A DNA stretch of 64,000 bases from Verrucomicrobiota bacterium (GTDB lineage Bacteria; Verrucomicrobiota; Verrucomicrobiia; Opitutales; Opitutaceae). Positions within the stretch are counted from its first letter, which is position 1. Every line of letters starts with the position of its first letter. Shown here piece by piece: positions 1 through 10,223 of this stretch. The notes beneath the pieces are model-generated. The model saw only the letters and a list, made by a program, of their open reading frames with translations. It searched no databases and was not told the DNA's origin. The position numbers and the translations under genes are program-made. The stretch spans positions 1 through 64,000 of the forward strand of contig JAEWIY010000230.1 in assembly GCA_023386835.1 (NCBI GenBank). The letters run 5' to 3'.

Positions 1-293
1 GCCCACCAGTTGGACTTGTCGCCGTAGAACACGACCGTCGTCGTCGGCTCGATGCCATTACGCCGGCAGATCTCCGCAAAGCGTTCGGGCGAGACGTAAT
101 CGCGGCTGTTGTCGTCCTGCAGGTCGCCGCGCCAGTCGATGTGCACTGCGCCCGGAATATGGCCGGTCTCATAGAGGAGCACGTCCTCGTTGCTTTCGAC
201 GATCCGGACGGTGGGGTCGTCCAGGTGCGCCTGTAGCCAGTCACCATCAACCAGCGCTTCAGGATGCGCGTAGGCGGAAAACTTCGGATTCAT
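1..293 (-). CDS. Rhodanese-family sulfurtransferase, N-terminal part (cut by window start)
   Basis: The first 97 codons are present; the rest lies beyond the window start. The protein begins [20 protein letters not shown] and contains a rhodanese N-terminal domain: a (V/I)RIVES-type strand, the [11 protein letters not shown] signature at about residues 44-54, and a later strand reading TTTVVFYGD. This matches the non-catalytic first domain of two-domain thiosulfate or 3-mercaptopyruvate sulfurtransferases, which move sulfane sulfur from a thiol donor to cyanide or thiols. The catalytic cysteine would be in the missing second domain, so activity cannot be judged. The ATG at 291-293 is the only good start. 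It lies 129 bp downstream of psd on the same strand, possibly with its own promoter. Confidence 0.85.
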   Translation of the reverse strand, partial: MNPKFSAYAHPEALVDGDWLQAHLDDPTVRIVESNEDVLLYETGHIPGAVHIDWRGDLQDDNSRDYVSPERFAEICRRNGIEPTTTVVFYGDKSNWW

Positions 294-422
294 GGCGCTC
301 CCAGCAAACCAAACCTCGGCACCGGCACAAGGGAGCAACGCAACCGATTTTGGCCGAGATTGCGAAAGCTCAGCCGCTGCGGGATCAGGAGTGACAAGGA
401 GTTAGGCTGCATCTGGGCGCCG

Positions 423-1352
423 TCAGAGGGCCACGCCGAGGCGGTCGCCCATCCGGGCATACACCTCGCGCTGCTGGGCGCTGTGCTCGACCAGATCGGC
501 TTCAAATCGGATTCGGCCGCGCTGAAAAACGGTGACCACGCACGAACCGCCAAACTTGAACAAACCCTTCTCCTCGCCCTTCGCCGTCGGGCGGTCGGGC
601 GCGTAGAGCTGCTTGATCGTGCCCACGCAAGTCGCGCCAATCTCCAGCTGCGCGACCGAGCCGAAAACCGGTGACTCGATCAACGTCAGCATGCGCTTGT
701 TTTGCACCAAGTAGCGAATGTTGTGCCGCAGGGCGATCGGGCTGACGGAGTACAACCAGCCGTTGATCAGGCGCGCATCGTTGGGCACGCCGGAGACCGG
801 GAAGTGGAAGCGATGGTAGTCGACCGGACAGAGGCGCGAGATGACCAGTGCACCGCCGGCAAACGTGCGGGCCAGTTCCCCTGCACCACCCGTGGCTTCG
901 CCTTCACCAAGCAATTCCGCCAAGGAAAACTTCGCTCCCTTGGCGTAAAACCCATCGGCTTTATCCACGTCCGGGAACGCCAGATGCCGGCCGTCCGCCG
1001 GCAGGACGGCGACATCCTCCCCCGGCGTAATCGGCCGGGCCTCTGGCTTCAGCTCGCGGGCGAAGAACTCGTTGAAGCTTTTGAACTCCCACGCCGGACG
1101 CGCGAACTCGTCCGCGTTCAGCCCATAATCGAGCACGAACGGCAGAACCCGCCGCGAACTCACGCGTTTGTTCATGCGCCAGCCGTACCAGCGGGAAAAA
1201 AACGCGCGGCGCAGCAGCAACGCGACCGTCCAGCGACCCGTGGTCGTGTCGTTGGCCCAGCGCAGCCACTTCTCCCCGTAAACGCGCTCCGTCTCCACCT
1301 GGCCAGTGTAACGATTGAAGTAGCGGATCGGTTCGGGAACGACGGCTGACAT
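423..1352 (-). CDS. psd: Phosphatidylserine decarboxylase proenzyme
   Basis: This enzyme decarboxylates phosphatidylserine to phosphatidylethanolamine at the inner membrane, the last step of PE synthesis. The proenzyme cleaves itself before a serine that becomes the pyruvoyl group. That site reads FGGSCVV here, with the serine near residue 270, giving an alpha chain of about 40 residues. Other family marks are PADGRH near residue 120 (aspartate of the triad) and DYHRFHFPVSG (histidine of the triad). The usual Gly-Ser-Thr is Gly-Ser-Cys. I chose the ATG giving MSAVVPEPIRYFNRYTG (309 aa); an upstream in-frame start would add 31 residues that do not look conserved. The length fits the PSD type found in Clostridia and eukaryotes. 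Confidence 0.93.
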   Translation of the reverse strand: MSAVVPEPIRYFNRYTGQVETERVYGEKWLRWANDTTTGRWTVALLLRRAFFSRWYGWRMNKRVSSRRVLPFVLDYGLNADEFARPAWEFKSFNEFFARELKPEARPITPGEDVAVLPADGRHLAFPDVDKADGFYAKGAKFSLAELLGEGEATGGAGELARTFAGGALVISRLCPVDYHRFHFPVSGVPNDARLINGWLYSVSPIALRHNIRYLVQNKRMLTLIESPVFGSVAQLEIGATCVGTIKQLYAPDRPTAKGEEKGLFKFGGSCVVTVFQRGRIRFEADLVEHSAQQREVYARMGDRLGVAL

Positions 1353-1526
1353 GAGTTCGCCACGAATCAGCGCGGGAATCGCGGCAGTGCAACTTCTTAG
1401 CCGAACCTGACGATGTTCTGGCTTGGACCAACGGCAGAGCACCACCCAACCGCGGGGGTGCTCGCGCCCAACCGCGTCATGTCGGCCACCGGCGTCATTC
1501 GACCCCCGGCGACTGCGACGCGCCGC

Positions 1527-2918
1527 TTAAAAGCCGGCGTGACCGGGGGTACGAGCGAAGGGAATGACGTCGCGGATGTTCGCCACTCCGGTGACGAACA
1601 TTAGCATGCGTTCGAAACCGAGGCCGAAACCGGCGTGAGGGACCGTTCCGTAACGGCGCAAATCGAGGTACCAGCTGTAATCCTTTGGATCGAGGCCGTG
1701 ACGCTCCATGTTGCGTTCGAGGACGTCGAGTCGCTCCTCACGTTGGCTGCCACCGACAATCTCGCCGATGCCCGGCACCAACACGTCCATCGCGGTGACG
1801 GTTTTTCCGTCGTCGTTCAGCCGCATGTAGAACGGTTTGATCTCCTTCGGGTAGTTGAAGACGGTGACCGGACCCTTGAAGTGCTCCTCCGCCAGGAAGC
1901 GCTCATGCTCCGATTGCAGGTTGTCGCCCCACTTGACCGGGTGCTCCCACGTGCGACCACTCGCTTCGAGGATCTGCATCGCCTCGGTGTAGCTGCAACG
2001 CTGGAAAGGTCGTTCCAGGACGAAGTCGAGCCGCGTCAGCAGGTCCTTGTCGACGAACTTGGCGAACAGCCCGAGATCCTCGGCACAGTGCTGCCGCACG
2101 TCGCGGATGAGGTGCTTCACGAACGCCTCGGCCACGTCCATGTCGCCCTCGAGGTCCGTAAACGCCATCTCCGGCTCGATCATCCAGAACTCGCTGGCAT
2201 GGCGGGAGGTATTGGAGTTCTCCGCCCGGAAGGTCGGGCCAAACGTGTACACCTTGCCGAGCGCGCAGGCGAACGCCTCCGCTTCCAGCTGGCCGCTGAC
2301 GGTCAGGTAGGTGGAGCGGGCGAAGAAATCCCGTGCGTAGTCGATCGCTCCCTCCGACGTGCGCGGCGGCTGGCCGACATCCAGCGTGGTGACGCGAAAC
2401 AGCTCCCCCGCTCCTTCGCAGTCGCTGCCGGTGATAATCGGCGTGTGCACGTAGACGAAACCACGCTCCTGAAAGAACTGGTGCACCGCGTACGCGAGGC
2501 GGCTGCGCACGCGAAAGATCGCGCCGAACAGGTTGGAGCGCGGCCGCAGGTGCGCGATCTCGCGCAGAAACTCGAGCGTGTGCCCCTTCTTCTGCAGCGG
2601 GTACGTCGCATCGGCAGCGCCCACGAGCGCCACCTCTCCGGCGACCACTTCCCACCCCTGCTCCTTGCCCTTGGAGGCGACGAGCTGGCCACGCACGGTG
2701 ACCGACGCACCCGTCGTCAACTTCTGCACCACCTCCGCATAATTGGGCAGCGCGGCGTCCGCGATCACCTGCAAACTGCGCAGACAGGAGCCATCGTTGA
2801 TCTCGATAAACGAGAAGCCCTTGGCGTCGCGTCGCGTTCGCACCCACCCCTGCACGAGAATGGCCTCGCGGGGCTCGGTCGCTGCCAAGGCGTCCTTCAC
2901 AGCCGTCGGTTTGAGCAT
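1527..2918 (-). CDS. asnS: Asparaginyl-tRNA synthetase
   Basis: This cytoplasmic class IIb synthetase attaches asparagine to tRNA-Asn. The 463-aa product has an N-terminal OB anticodon-binding fold (about residues 18-100, including [20 protein letters not shown]). The catalytic core follows, with motif 2 ([21 protein letters not shown]) and a C-terminal motif 3 ([15 protein letters not shown]). The end [15 protein letters not shown] is typical for AsnRS rather than AspRS, and the AspRS GAD insertion is absent. The ATG at 2916-2918 has a GGAG very close upstream; a GTG seven codons earlier (2939) is the alternative. Its presence suggests that Asn-tRNA is charged directly and not only by the GatCAB route. 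Confidence 0.96.
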   Translation of the reverse strand: MLKPTAVKDALAATEPREAILVQGWVRTRRDAKGFSFIEINDGSCLRSLQVIADAALPNYAEVVQKLTTGASVTVRGQLVASKGKEQGWEVVAGEVALVGAADATYPLQKKGHTLEFLREIAHLRPRSNLFGAIFRVRSRLAYAVHQFFQERGFVYVHTPIITGSDCEGAGELFRVTTLDVGQPPRTSEGAIDYARDFFARSTYLTVSGQLEAEAFACALGKVYTFGPTFRAENSNTSRHASEFWMIEPEMAFTDLEGDMDVAEAFVKHLIRDVRQHCAEDLGLFAKFVDKDLLTRLDFVLERPFQRCSYTEAMQILEASGRTWEHPVKWGDNLQSEHERFLAEEHFKGPVTVFNYPKEIKPFYMRLNDDGKTVTAMDVLVPGIGEIVGGSQREERLDVLERNMERHGLDPKDYSWYLDLRRYGTVPHAGFGLGFERMLMFVTGVANIRDVIPFARTPGHAGF

Positions 2919-3024
2919 GCTCCGAGAAAAGAGCAGCACGCCCCCGGGATCAAGGGGACGGGTGGGAGAAAGGAGAACGGAGAACGGAGAAGGGAGCAGG
3001 GGTGGACGCCCCGCCGCGGCTTTT

Positions 3025-3090
3025 GGCGTTAGGTGTAAGCTTATAGCCTAACGCTTAACGCCTACCGCTTATAGCCTAACGCCTAACGCC
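3025..3090. repeat. Nested direct and inverted GCCTAACGC repeats between asnS and opgH
   Basis: A 16-bp unit, GCTTATAGCCTAACGC, occurs at 3039-3054 and exactly again at 3067-3082 (28-bp period). GGCGTTAGG at 3025-3033 is the reverse complement of CCTAACGCC at 3082-3090, and its inner 8 bases can also pair with 3047-3054 around an AAGCTT-containing loop. Upstream, 2967-3001 is a purine-rich stretch with GGAGAAC units. The block is far more AT-rich than its surroundings and encodes nothing. It could be a REP-like dispersed element or a transcript 3'-end structure for opgH. Confidence 0.6.
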
Positions 3091-3093
3091 CCT

Positions 3094-5259
3094 TCACCGA
3101 TACAACGCGGTCTGCGGTACCGGGGCGATGACGTTGTACTGGCGGATGGCCAGCTGCCACCACGGGGCCAAGCGTTGCGCCGGGCGCGACCAGAGCTCCA
3201 AGTGCAGAGCCGCCAGCGATTCGGAATCCTGCAGGAGCGAGAGTTTCTCGCCCTTCGAGAGCGATGATGGACCATTTTGCAGCAGGCGCTCCCGCAGCTC
3301 GGCGAAGCGCTCCTCACTGGCGGGTGGCGCATCCTTCTCGCGCAACATCGCGAGGTGCACGGCGTTCACGTACGGATCGAGCACGGCCTGCAGCAATCCA
3401 TGATCGCCCGCCAGTTCAGGCATCGGCGCCACATGACGGGCGCACTCCTCCAGGCGTTCCTCGAGCCGCTGAATCACCATCGGCGGATGCGTCTCCTCCG
3501 GCGTCGCCAACAAGCCCGCGTCCTGGAACTTCCGGCCCATCGCCATCTGGCCGGTCATCAGCGAAACGGGAATCGAGAAGATCAGGCCGGCCAGGATCGG
3601 CGAGAGCCAGGCGGCGAACACCGGTTGTATCCACCAGGCCGCGACCGCCCAGACGATGCCGACGACCGTCTGCCCGGCATGGGTCAGGATCACCTCGCGC
3701 CACTCCGGCTCACCCTCCTGCCCGCGCCGTTGCGCGATCCACACCACGCCTTTGCCCCGCAACGTCAGCAGGACGAACTTGGTGTGAAACATCATCAACA
3801 CCGGCGCGATCAGCGTGTAGGTGATCGTTTCAATCAGCACGCCGCCGACCACACGCAGCCATCCACCAAAGGCCGCGAGCTCCTCTTTGCGGCGGGCGAG
3901 GTCAAGCAGCGCCAGCACCTTCGGGAAGAAGAGCAACCCCATCGTGCCGATGAACAACGTCAGTGCCTGCGTGCGGTAATCCAGCTGCAACGACGGCGAC
4001 AGGCCGCCGCTGGGCAGAAGGGTCAGGCCGGTGGCAGAAAACTGGAAGACGATGATCGTCGAGAGGGCGAGGAACGCCAGCCACAGCGGCGACGCGAGGT
4101 AGCCCATGATCCCCATCAGCAGGTGCAGGCGATTGACCGACCGGAGCCCGCGCGCGGTCAGCAACCAGGCGTGTTGCAGGTTCCCCTGCGACCAACGTCG
4201 GTCGCGCTTCGCAAAATCGATCAGGTTGGCCGGGCACTCCTCGTAACTGCCCTCGAGGTCCACCGCCAGCCACACGGCCCAACCACCCCGCCGCATCAGG
4301 GCCGCCTCGACATAGTCGTGGCTGAGGATGCGACCCCCAAACGGCTCCTCACCCGGCAGGTCCGGCAACGAACAATGCGCGATGAACGGAGCCAGCCGGA
4401 TGATCGCGTTGTGTCCCCAGTAATTGGATTCACCAAGCTGCCAGGAATTCAGCCCCGCCGCGAAGACCGGTCCGTAGAGCCGGCTGGCGAACTGCTGGAG
4501 TCGCGCGAAGACCGTCTCGCCGCGCACGAGTCGCGGCACTGTCTGGATGATGCCCACTCCCGGATTGCGCTCCATCATCCGGGTGAGTTTCACCACTGCG
4601 TCGCCGGTCATGATCGAGTCGGCATCGAGCACCACCATGTAGCGGTAGCGCTTGCCCCAGCGACGACAGAAGTCGGCAAGGTTGCCGGCCTTCTTGTTGG
4701 TATTCACTTTCCGCTTACGATAAAAAATCCGGCCGCGCGCGTTGAGCTGCCGGGTCAGCGACACCCAGGCGGCCTCCTCCTCGATCCACCGGTTGGGATC
4801 GCCCGAATCGCTCAGGATGAAGAAGTCGAAAGCCTCGATCTGGCCGGTCGCCTCGATCGACTCGTAGATCGCGCGCAGGCCCTCGAGCGTCCGGCTCGGA
4901 TCCTCGTTGAAAATGGGCAGCACCACCGCTGTCGCAGCTTCCGGCGGCAAATCCTCCTTCATCGCGTCGTCATCGAGGCTGGTGACGATGCGGTAGGGGT
5001 CGCCGCCGCGGCGCAGGCGTTGCCAGAACCCGAGGATCGCCTGGGACGCGCCAAAGGCCACGAGCGCAAACAGGATCGTGAAGAGGATCAGGTGTGCGAC
5101 CTTCCAGCCGTTGAAACCGACGCGCCAATGCAGGTCGGCCATCAGGTAGACCGCCGGCGCCGTCAGCAGCAGAACGAGCGTGGCCAGCGTCACGCGGCGC
5201 TGCGTCACCCGCGCCGGATCCAGCTGACCCGGGTCAAAAATGGAGGGTGTGGGAGTCAT
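3094..5259 (-). CDS. opgH: Glucans biosynthesis glucosyltransferase H
   Basis: This inner-membrane GT2 enzyme polymerises and exports the beta-1,2-glucan backbone of osmoregulated periplasmic glucans from UDP-glucose. The 721-aa product has N-terminal membrane helices (TLATLVLLLTAPAVYLMA and AHLILFTILFALVAFGA). A cytosolic GT-A domain follows with the DAD motif (VVLDADSIM) and the acceptor motif RDRRWSQGN (QxxRW-like). Several C-terminal helices come after it (MGIMGYLASPLWLAFLAL, LFIGTMGLLFFPKVLALL and others). The start is the ATG at 5257-5259, which overlaps the stop of the preceding gene as ATGA; a longer version would add 25 unconserved residues. It is the last gene of the opgG-unknown-opgH operon. 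Confidence 0.93.
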   Translation of the reverse strand: MTPTPSIFDPGQLDPARVTQRRVTLATLVLLLTAPAVYLMADLHWRVGFNGWKVAHLILFTILFALVAFGASQAILGFWQRLRRGGDPYRIVTSLDDDAMKEDLPPEAATAVVLPIFNEDPSRTLEGLRAIYESIEATGQIEAFDFFILSDSGDPNRWIEEEAAWVSLTRQLNARGRIFYRKRKVNTNKKAGNLADFCRRWGKRYRYMVVLDADSIMTGDAVVKLTRMMERNPGVGIIQTVPRLVRGETVFARLQQFASRLYGPVFAAGLNSWQLGESNYWGHNAIIRLAPFIAHCSLPDLPGEEPFGGRILSHDYVEAALMRRGGWAVWLAVDLEGSYEECPANLIDFAKRDRRWSQGNLQHAWLLTARGLRSVNRLHLLMGIMGYLASPLWLAFLALSTIIVFQFSATGLTLLPSGGLSPSLQLDYRTQALTLFIGTMGLLFFPKVLALLDLARRKEELAAFGGWLRVVGGVLIETITYTLIAPVLMMFHTKFVLLTLRGKGVVWIAQRRGQEGEPEWREVILTHAGQTVVGIVWAVAAWWIQPVFAAWLSPILAGLIFSIPVSLMTGQMAMGRKFQDAGLLATPEETHPPMVIQRLEERLEECARHVAPMPELAGDHGLLQAVLDPYVNAVHLAMLREKDAPPASEERFAELRERLLQNGPSSLSKGEKLSLLQDSESLAALHLELWSRPAQRLAPWWQLAIRQYNVIAPVPQTALYR

Positions 5260-5864
5260 CGCGTCAGTACCCAGGTGAAGGCGAGCAATCCGATGATCAG
5301 CGCCCAACCAACAAATGCCCTCAACAACGGCCAACGCTGAAACGTTTTCCAGGTTTCACCCGCCACGTTGGCAATCGGCCCGAGATCGATCGGCCGCGGC
5401 ACCATGTTGGAGAATTGCAGCTCCGGTCCGGCTTCGAGGTACGCCGCCTTCATCCGCTCCACCAGCTCCGGCGGCACGTTTTCGGTGCGCAGGAAAAAGT
5501 GCGGCCAGCGACCCGGCACGTCCGCCATCACCAAGGCGAGCCGACCGCGCACGCTGAGGCGTTCGCCCGACGGGGTTTCATCCCCCAGGAGCTGATCAAA
5601 CCAACCGGCCATCCACTCGTTCGCCACCTGCATCGCGAGGACCACCGGTTCCTGCCCATGCCGCCCGCTCGAGCGCGTCCGCGCCTCTTGAATGATCGCG
5701 TTGGTCAGCTCGTTCAGCAGCGTGCGGCTTTCAATCTGGTGAGCCCGCAGGTAGCTTTCGACGCGCGCATACGCTTCGTCCCACGCGGGATCGGGCGCGG
5801 CGGGCGCCCGCAGGCCCAGGGGCGCCGCGGTCTGCTCCTCCGGCACTGATCTCAAGGCTGCCAT
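5256..5864 (-). CDS. Uncharacterised C-terminally anchored membrane protein between opgG and opgH
   Basis: I do not recognise the family. The 202-aa product (start MAALRSVPEEQ at 5862-5864) is a soluble, mostly helical protein. It ends with one hydrophobic segment at about residues 178-200 (ending ALIIGLLAFTWVLTR), so it looks tail-anchored with the bulk in the cytoplasm. There is no signal peptide. The gene overlaps the end of opgG by 13 bp and shares ATGA with opgH, so the three products are probably made in fixed ratio. A regulatory or assembly role in glucan synthesis is a reasonable inference, but no motif shows it. The charged central part has a conserved-looking stretch around RWPHFFLRTENVPPELVERM. 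Confidence 0.85.
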   Translation of the reverse strand: MAALRSVPEEQTAAPLGLRAPAAPDPAWDEAYARVESYLRAHQIESRTLLNELTNAIIQEARTRSSGRHGQEPVVLAMQVANEWMAGWFDQLLGDETPSGERLSVRGRLALVMADVPGRWPHFFLRTENVPPELVERMKAAYLEAGPELQFSNMVPRPIDLGPIANVAGETWKTFQRWPLLRAFVGWALIIGLLAFTWVLTR

Positions 5865-7360
5865 GCGAAGGTCCAAGTTTCGCTCACCGGCTCATAACCA
5901 TCGCGCAAGGTGCACCGAAGGTCCACGCGTGGCACACCCGCCGCCGGGACGGCTTGGATGGCCGCACGCCAGCCGCGACCACCCGGCAGGCGGATGACGG
6001 TCTGGTGGCGAATCTCCACTCCCTCGGACGGCTCCACGGCAATACCGACCGCCTCGGGATCAAGTTTCTCCAAACCTTCTCCATTAAAATCGACCCAGAA
6101 CAGCCGGCCCCGCTCCACCCCCGGCAGATCACCACTGCGCGTCGCAAACACCTTCGCCGGCCGGTCACCCGCCGGCGGATCGAAGCCAAACACCAGCCGG
6201 TAGGAGAACTCCACGGGCGTTCCCGCTTCGGGAAGGCGATCGGGCCGCCAAAACGCGACCACGTTGTCGCCGTACTCCTTGTCCGCGGGCAGCTCGATCA
6301 GGCGCACGCGACCCGAACCCCAGTCCCCTTTCGGCTCGACCCAGGCGGACGGCCGGCGGTGGTAGTCGGCTTCCGGATCCTCGTAGCTGCCAAACGCCCG
6401 ATCGCGCTGCAGCAGCCCAAAGCGCTGCAGCTGGCTCGTCGCAAAATCCGTCGCGAAGATGTTGCGCGGGTTCTGCAACGGTCGCCAGATCGTGCCGCCG
6501 TCGCCCGTGTGCAGGATCAGCCCGTCAGAGTCGTGCACTTCCGGCCGCGGCTCTCCGTGCGGCCGATCGGTATTTTCGCCAAACCAGAACATGCTGGTGA
6601 GCGGCGCCCAGCCCGGCTCCTGCACAGCCGAGCGGAACCAAAGCATCGCCCGCACATCCACCGCGGTCGTCTTGCCGGGACTGAGGATGAATTCGTAGGC
6701 GCCGGCCACCCGCGGACCTTCGAGCAGCGCGTACACCCGCAGCGTCGTGTCGGCGGGTTGCGGTTTGCCGATCCAGAACGTGGTGAAACGCGGAAACTCT
6801 TCGGGCACGCCGGGAATGCCGCTGTCGACTGCGAGCCCGCGCGCGGAGAGGCCATAAACCTGCCCGGCCGCGACGGAGCGGAAATAGCTCGCCCCGAGGA
6901 AGACCAGAACTTCGTCGTGATAATCCGGCCGGTTCAGAGGGAAATGAACCCGGAAACCCGCGTAGTTGAGCGACGACCGCAGCCAGCCGAGGTTGCCCTC
7001 CAGCTGGCTGTAATCGAAGAAGCGTTCGAGAAACGGGATCTGCTGGGCGTGCGTCGCACTGAACTCATACAGCGACACCGGCTCGCGGTTGAACTGCCCG
7101 CCGCGGTGGAAGAACTGCAACTGAAACGGCAGGTTTTCCTCCCGCCACAAGGCTTCGTTGGGTTTGAACCGGATCGAGCGATATTCGTCGTAGTTCAGCT
7201 CCGCCAACCTGCCCGGGAGACGTGTGTCCGGCGCACGGTACGGGCGTTTGGCCAACGCCTCCGCCTTGCCGCGGACGTAGTCGAAATTGACCTCGACTCG
7301 CTCGACATTGGCATGCGCCACCAGGGTGGCCGCGCAAAACAGAAGCAGCTGGAGTCTCAT
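5852..7360 (-). CDS. opgG: Glucans biosynthesis protein G, periplasmic
   Basis: A 502-aa exported protein of the MdoG/OpgG family, which works in the periplasm on the backbone of osmoregulated periplasmic glucans made by OpgH. The start MRLQLLLFCAATLVAHA is a clear Sec signal peptide. The mature part holds family stretches such as LNYDEYRSIRFKPNEALW (near residue 60), QFFHRGG, MFWFGENTD and the C-terminal immunoglobulin-like domain ending VSETWTFAWQP. An upstream in-frame ATG (7408) would bury the signal peptide and was rejected. It is first in the operon; the 191 bp upstream (7361-7551) separate it from clpB and should hold the promoter. Confidence 0.93.
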   Translation of the reverse strand: MRLQLLLFCAATLVAHANVERVEVNFDYVRGKAEALAKRPYRAPDTRLPGRLAELNYDEYRSIRFKPNEALWREENLPFQLQFFHRGGQFNREPVSLYEFSATHAQQIPFLERFFDYSQLEGNLGWLRSSLNYAGFRVHFPLNRPDYHDEVLVFLGASYFRSVAAGQVYGLSARGLAVDSGIPGVPEEFPRFTTFWIGKPQPADTTLRVYALLEGPRVAGAYEFILSPGKTTAVDVRAMLWFRSAVQEPGWAPLTSMFWFGENTDRPHGEPRPEVHDSDGLILHTGDGGTIWRPLQNPRNIFATDFATSQLQRFGLLQRDRAFGSYEDPEADYHRRPSAWVEPKGDWGSGRVRLIELPADKEYGDNVVAFWRPDRLPEAGTPVEFSYRLVFGFDPPAGDRPAKVFATRSGDLPGVERGRLFWVDFNGEGLEKLDPEAVGIAVEPSEGVEIRHQTVIRLPGGRGWRAAIQAVPAAGVPRVDLRCTLRDGYEPVSETWTFAWQP

Positions 7361-7551
7361 CGGTGCGGGGGTGGACCGAGGATTCCATCCCAAGTTTCGC
7401 CCCAGCAAGTGCGAAATCGCCGCAACAAGACGGATCTGACTGCAGCTGAATTATTAGCGCTGCTATTAATCCGCTGCAACCGCGCCTCGACGCTCCGTCA
7501 ACAACAGATGACCTGAGGGTGACGGATGGTGTCCGTTCGGCGGCCGGATCG

Positions 7552-10158
7552 TTACCTCTTCGCGGCGTCTGCCTCTTGTGCCTGGACCAGCTCCTCGTTT
7601 CGAACCGTGAAGGTGATTTCGGAACCCTCGGTAATCTCTCCCGCGATCAGCGAGCGAGCGAGCTTCGTTTCCACGTTTCGCTGTAAGAAACGCTTCAACG
7701 GCCGCGCGCCGAAGACGGGATCATAACCTTTTTCGGCCACCCACTCTTTGGCCTTGGGATCGAGTTGCACGGTGACGCGACGTTCGGCCAACCGCTGGTT
7801 GAGATCGGCCATCAGGAGGTCAACAATGCTGGTGATCTCCTCCAGGGTAAGCGGCTTGAAGAGGATCGTCTCATCGATCCGATTCAGGAATTCAGGCCGG
7901 AACGACCGCCGCACTTCGGCCATGACGCTTTCGCGCACACCGTCGGGAATGGTGTCGCCGTGCACGCCCTCAAGCAGGAAGCGGCTGCCGAGATTCGACG
8001 TCATGATGATGATGGTATTCTTGAAGTCGACCGTGCGGCCCTGCGCGTCCGTGATGCGACCGTCATCGAGAACCTGTAGCAGCACGTTGAATACGTCCGG
8101 GTGCGCCTTCTCGATTTCATCAAACAGCACAACGGCGTATGGCTTGCGGCGGATCGCCTCGGTCAGCTGGCCGCCTTCATCGTAGCCCACGTAACCGGGA
8201 GGCGCGCCGATCAGCCGCGCCACGCTGTGCTTCTCCATGTACTCCGACATGTCGATGCGCACGATCGCCGCCTCGGTGTCGAACAACGTCTCGGCGAGCG
8301 TCTTCGCGAGTTCGGTTTTGCCCACGCCGGTCGGGCCGAGGAACAGGAAGCTGCCCACCGGCCGCCGCGGATCCTTGATGCCGGCACGCGCGCGCAGGAT
8401 CGCCTCGCCGACCAGCTGGACGGCCTCGTGCTGGCCCACCACCCGCTCGTGCAGGGTGTCGCCGAGGCGCAGCAGCTTCTCCTTCTCGCCTTCGACCAGC
8501 CGCGTCACCGGCACACCGCTCCACTTGGAGACGATCTCGGCCACTTCCTCGGCGGAAACCTCCTCCTTGAACAATTCGGTGCGAGCCGACGCTGCCTCGA
8601 GCTGCCGCAACTCGGCCTCGAGCTGCGGGATCTTGCCGTGCCGAAGCTCGGCCAGCGTATTCAAGTCGTAAGCACGCTCGGCCCGCTCCATCGCCACGCG
8701 GGCCGCGTCGAGCTCCTCGCGCACCTTGCGCACGCGATCAATCGCGGCCTTCTCCTTCTCCCAACGGCGGCGCAACGCGGCGGCTTCCTCGCGCGTATCC
8801 GCCAGCTCCTTGCGCAGCGCGGCCAGCCGCTGCTTGGACGGCTCGTCCTTCTCAAGTTTCAGCGCCTGCTCCTCGATCTCCAGCTGCAGCGTCCGGCGGC
8901 TGAGCGCGTCGAGCTCCTGCGGCATCGAGTCCATCTCGGTGCGAATCATCGCACACGCCTCATCGATCAGGTCGATCGCCTTGTCGGGCAGAAAACGGTC
9001 CGAGATGTAGCGATTGGACAATGTCACCGCGGCCACCAGCGCGTTGTCCTGAATGCGCACGCCATGGTGCAGCTCGAAACGTTCGCGCAGTCCGCGCAGG
9101 ATCGAAATGGCGTCCTCCACCGAGGGGGGCTCGACCAGCACCGGCTGGAAGCGGCGCTCGAGCGCGGCATCCTTCTCGATGTGCTTGCGGTATTCGTCGA
9201 GTGTTGTCGCACCAATGCAGTGCAACTCGCCGCGGGCCAGCATCGGCTTGAGCAGGTTGCCCGCGTCCATCGCACCTTCGGTCTTTCCCGCACCCACGAT
9301 CGTGTGCAGCTCATCGATGAAGAGCAGGATGCGCCCATCGCTCTGCTTCACCTCCGCCAGCACCGCCTTCAGCCGCTCCTCAAATTCACCACGGTATTTG
9401 GCGCCGGCGACCAGCGCGCCCATGTCGAGCGAGAAGATGGTCTTGTCCTTCAGCCCTTCCGGCACGTCGCCGCGCACGATGCGCTGGGCCAGGCCCTCCA
9501 CGATCGCGGTTTTGCCGACACCCGGCTCGCCGATCAGCACCGGGTTGTTCTTTGTTTTGCGCGAAAGAATGCGAACGGCCCGGCGAATCTCGTCATCCCG
9601 GCCGATCACCGGGTCCATTTTGCCTCGCCGCGCGAGATCCACGAGATCGATACCGTACTTTTTGAGCGCGTTGTACGTCGCCTCCGGATTGTCCGTCGTC
9701 ACCCGCTGGGCGCCGCGCAGCGTTTGCAGCGCCTTGAGGACCTTGGCCCGGTCCAGCGCAAAGGATCGAAGCAGGTTCGCGAAACCCTCCGGTCGCGCGA
9801 TCTCGATCAGCCCCAGGAAAAGATGCTCGGTCGAAACGAACTCGTCCTTGAGCTGCTTCGCCTCCGCTTCCGCGCGCGTCAGCGCCTCGTTGACGGCGGA
9901 GGTCACATAAATTTTCGACGCTTCAACACTGCCGGACACTCGGGGCAGGCGGTCGAGCTCGCGACCCACCGCCAACTGCACGGCGCTCGTGGTCAGCCCC
10001 ATCTGCTCGATGAGCGCGGGCACGATGCCGTTCTCCTGCGCCAGCAACGCGTGCATCAAATGCCAGCTTTCCACTTCGGCATGCCCGCGCCGACGTGCCT
10101 CCGCCTGGGCATCGTTCAACGCCTGCCGCGACATCTGAGTGAGCGTATTCAAGTCCAT
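7552..10158 (-). CDS. clpB: ATP-dependent disaggregase ClpB
   Basis: An 868-aa Hsp100 chaperone that, as a hexamer, threads aggregated proteins through its pore together with DnaK. Order: Clp N-terminal repeats (about 1-145); first AAA+ module with Walker [10 protein letters not shown] (about 206) and Walker [10 protein letters not shown]; the coiled-coil middle domain (about 405-525) that separates ClpB from ClpA and ClpC; second AAA+ module with GPTGVGKTE (about 605) and [15 protein letters not shown]; and the small C-terminal D2 domain. The start at 10156-10158 follows a good AGGAG ribosome site; an upstream in-frame start adds only ten basic residues. A sigma-70-type promoter is visible upstream, with an inverted repeat over its -10 box. 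Confidence 0.97.
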   Translation of the reverse strand: MDLNTLTQMSRQALNDAQAEARRRGHAEVESWHLMHALLAQENGIVPALIEQMGLTTSAVQLAVGRELDRLPRVSGSVEASKIYVTSAVNEALTRAEAEAKQLKDEFVSTEHLFLGLIEIARPEGFANLLRSFALDRAKVLKALQTLRGAQRVTTDNPEATYNALKKYGIDLVDLARRGKMDPVIGRDDEIRRAVRILSRKTKNNPVLIGEPGVGKTAIVEGLAQRIVRGDVPEGLKDKTIFSLDMGALVAGAKYRGEFEERLKAVLAEVKQSDGRILLFIDELHTIVGAGKTEGAMDAGNLLKPMLARGELHCIGATTLDEYRKHIEKDAALERRFQPVLVEPPSVEDAISILRGLRERFELHHGVRIQDNALVAAVTLSNRYISDRFLPDKAIDLIDEACAMIRTEMDSMPQELDALSRRTLQLEIEEQALKLEKDEPSKQRLAALRKELADTREEAAALRRRWEKEKAAIDRVRKVREELDAARVAMERAERAYDLNTLAELRHGKIPQLEAELRQLEAASARTELFKEEVSAEEVAEIVSKWSGVPVTRLVEGEKEKLLRLGDTLHERVVGQHEAVQLVGEAILRARAGIKDPRRPVGSFLFLGPTGVGKTELAKTLAETLFDTEAAIVRIDMSEYMEKHSVARLIGAPPGYVGYDEGGQLTEAIRRKPYAVVLFDEIEKAHPDVFNVLLQVLDDGRITDAQGRTVDFKNTIIIMTSNLGSRFLLEGVHGDTIPDGVRESVMAEVRRSFRPEFLNRIDETILFKPLTLEEITSIVDLLMADLNQRLAERRVTVQLDPKAKEWVAEKGYDPVFGARPLKRFLQRNVETKLARSLIAGEITEGSEITFTVRNEELVQAQEADAAKR

Positions 10159-10203
10159 GATGCGTCTCCTTTGCACCCGGCGTTCCAATTTGTTTCCCGG
10201 GGG

Positions 10204-10223
10204 GACACATCCTATCCTGTGTC
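10204..10223. promoter_or_regulatory. Inverted repeat over the clpB -10 box (candidate operator)
   Basis: GACACA and TGTGTC flank an 8-bp centre, giving a 20-bp imperfect palindrome placed exactly over the proposed -10 hexamer. A repressor bound here would block transcription. The binding factor is unknown, and the element could be coincidental. Confidence 0.4.

Noticed and set aside
3025..3090. CRISPR-like repeat array
   Set aside because: Only two copies of a 16-bp unit with a 12-bp gap, no spacers of usual length and no cas genes in the window.
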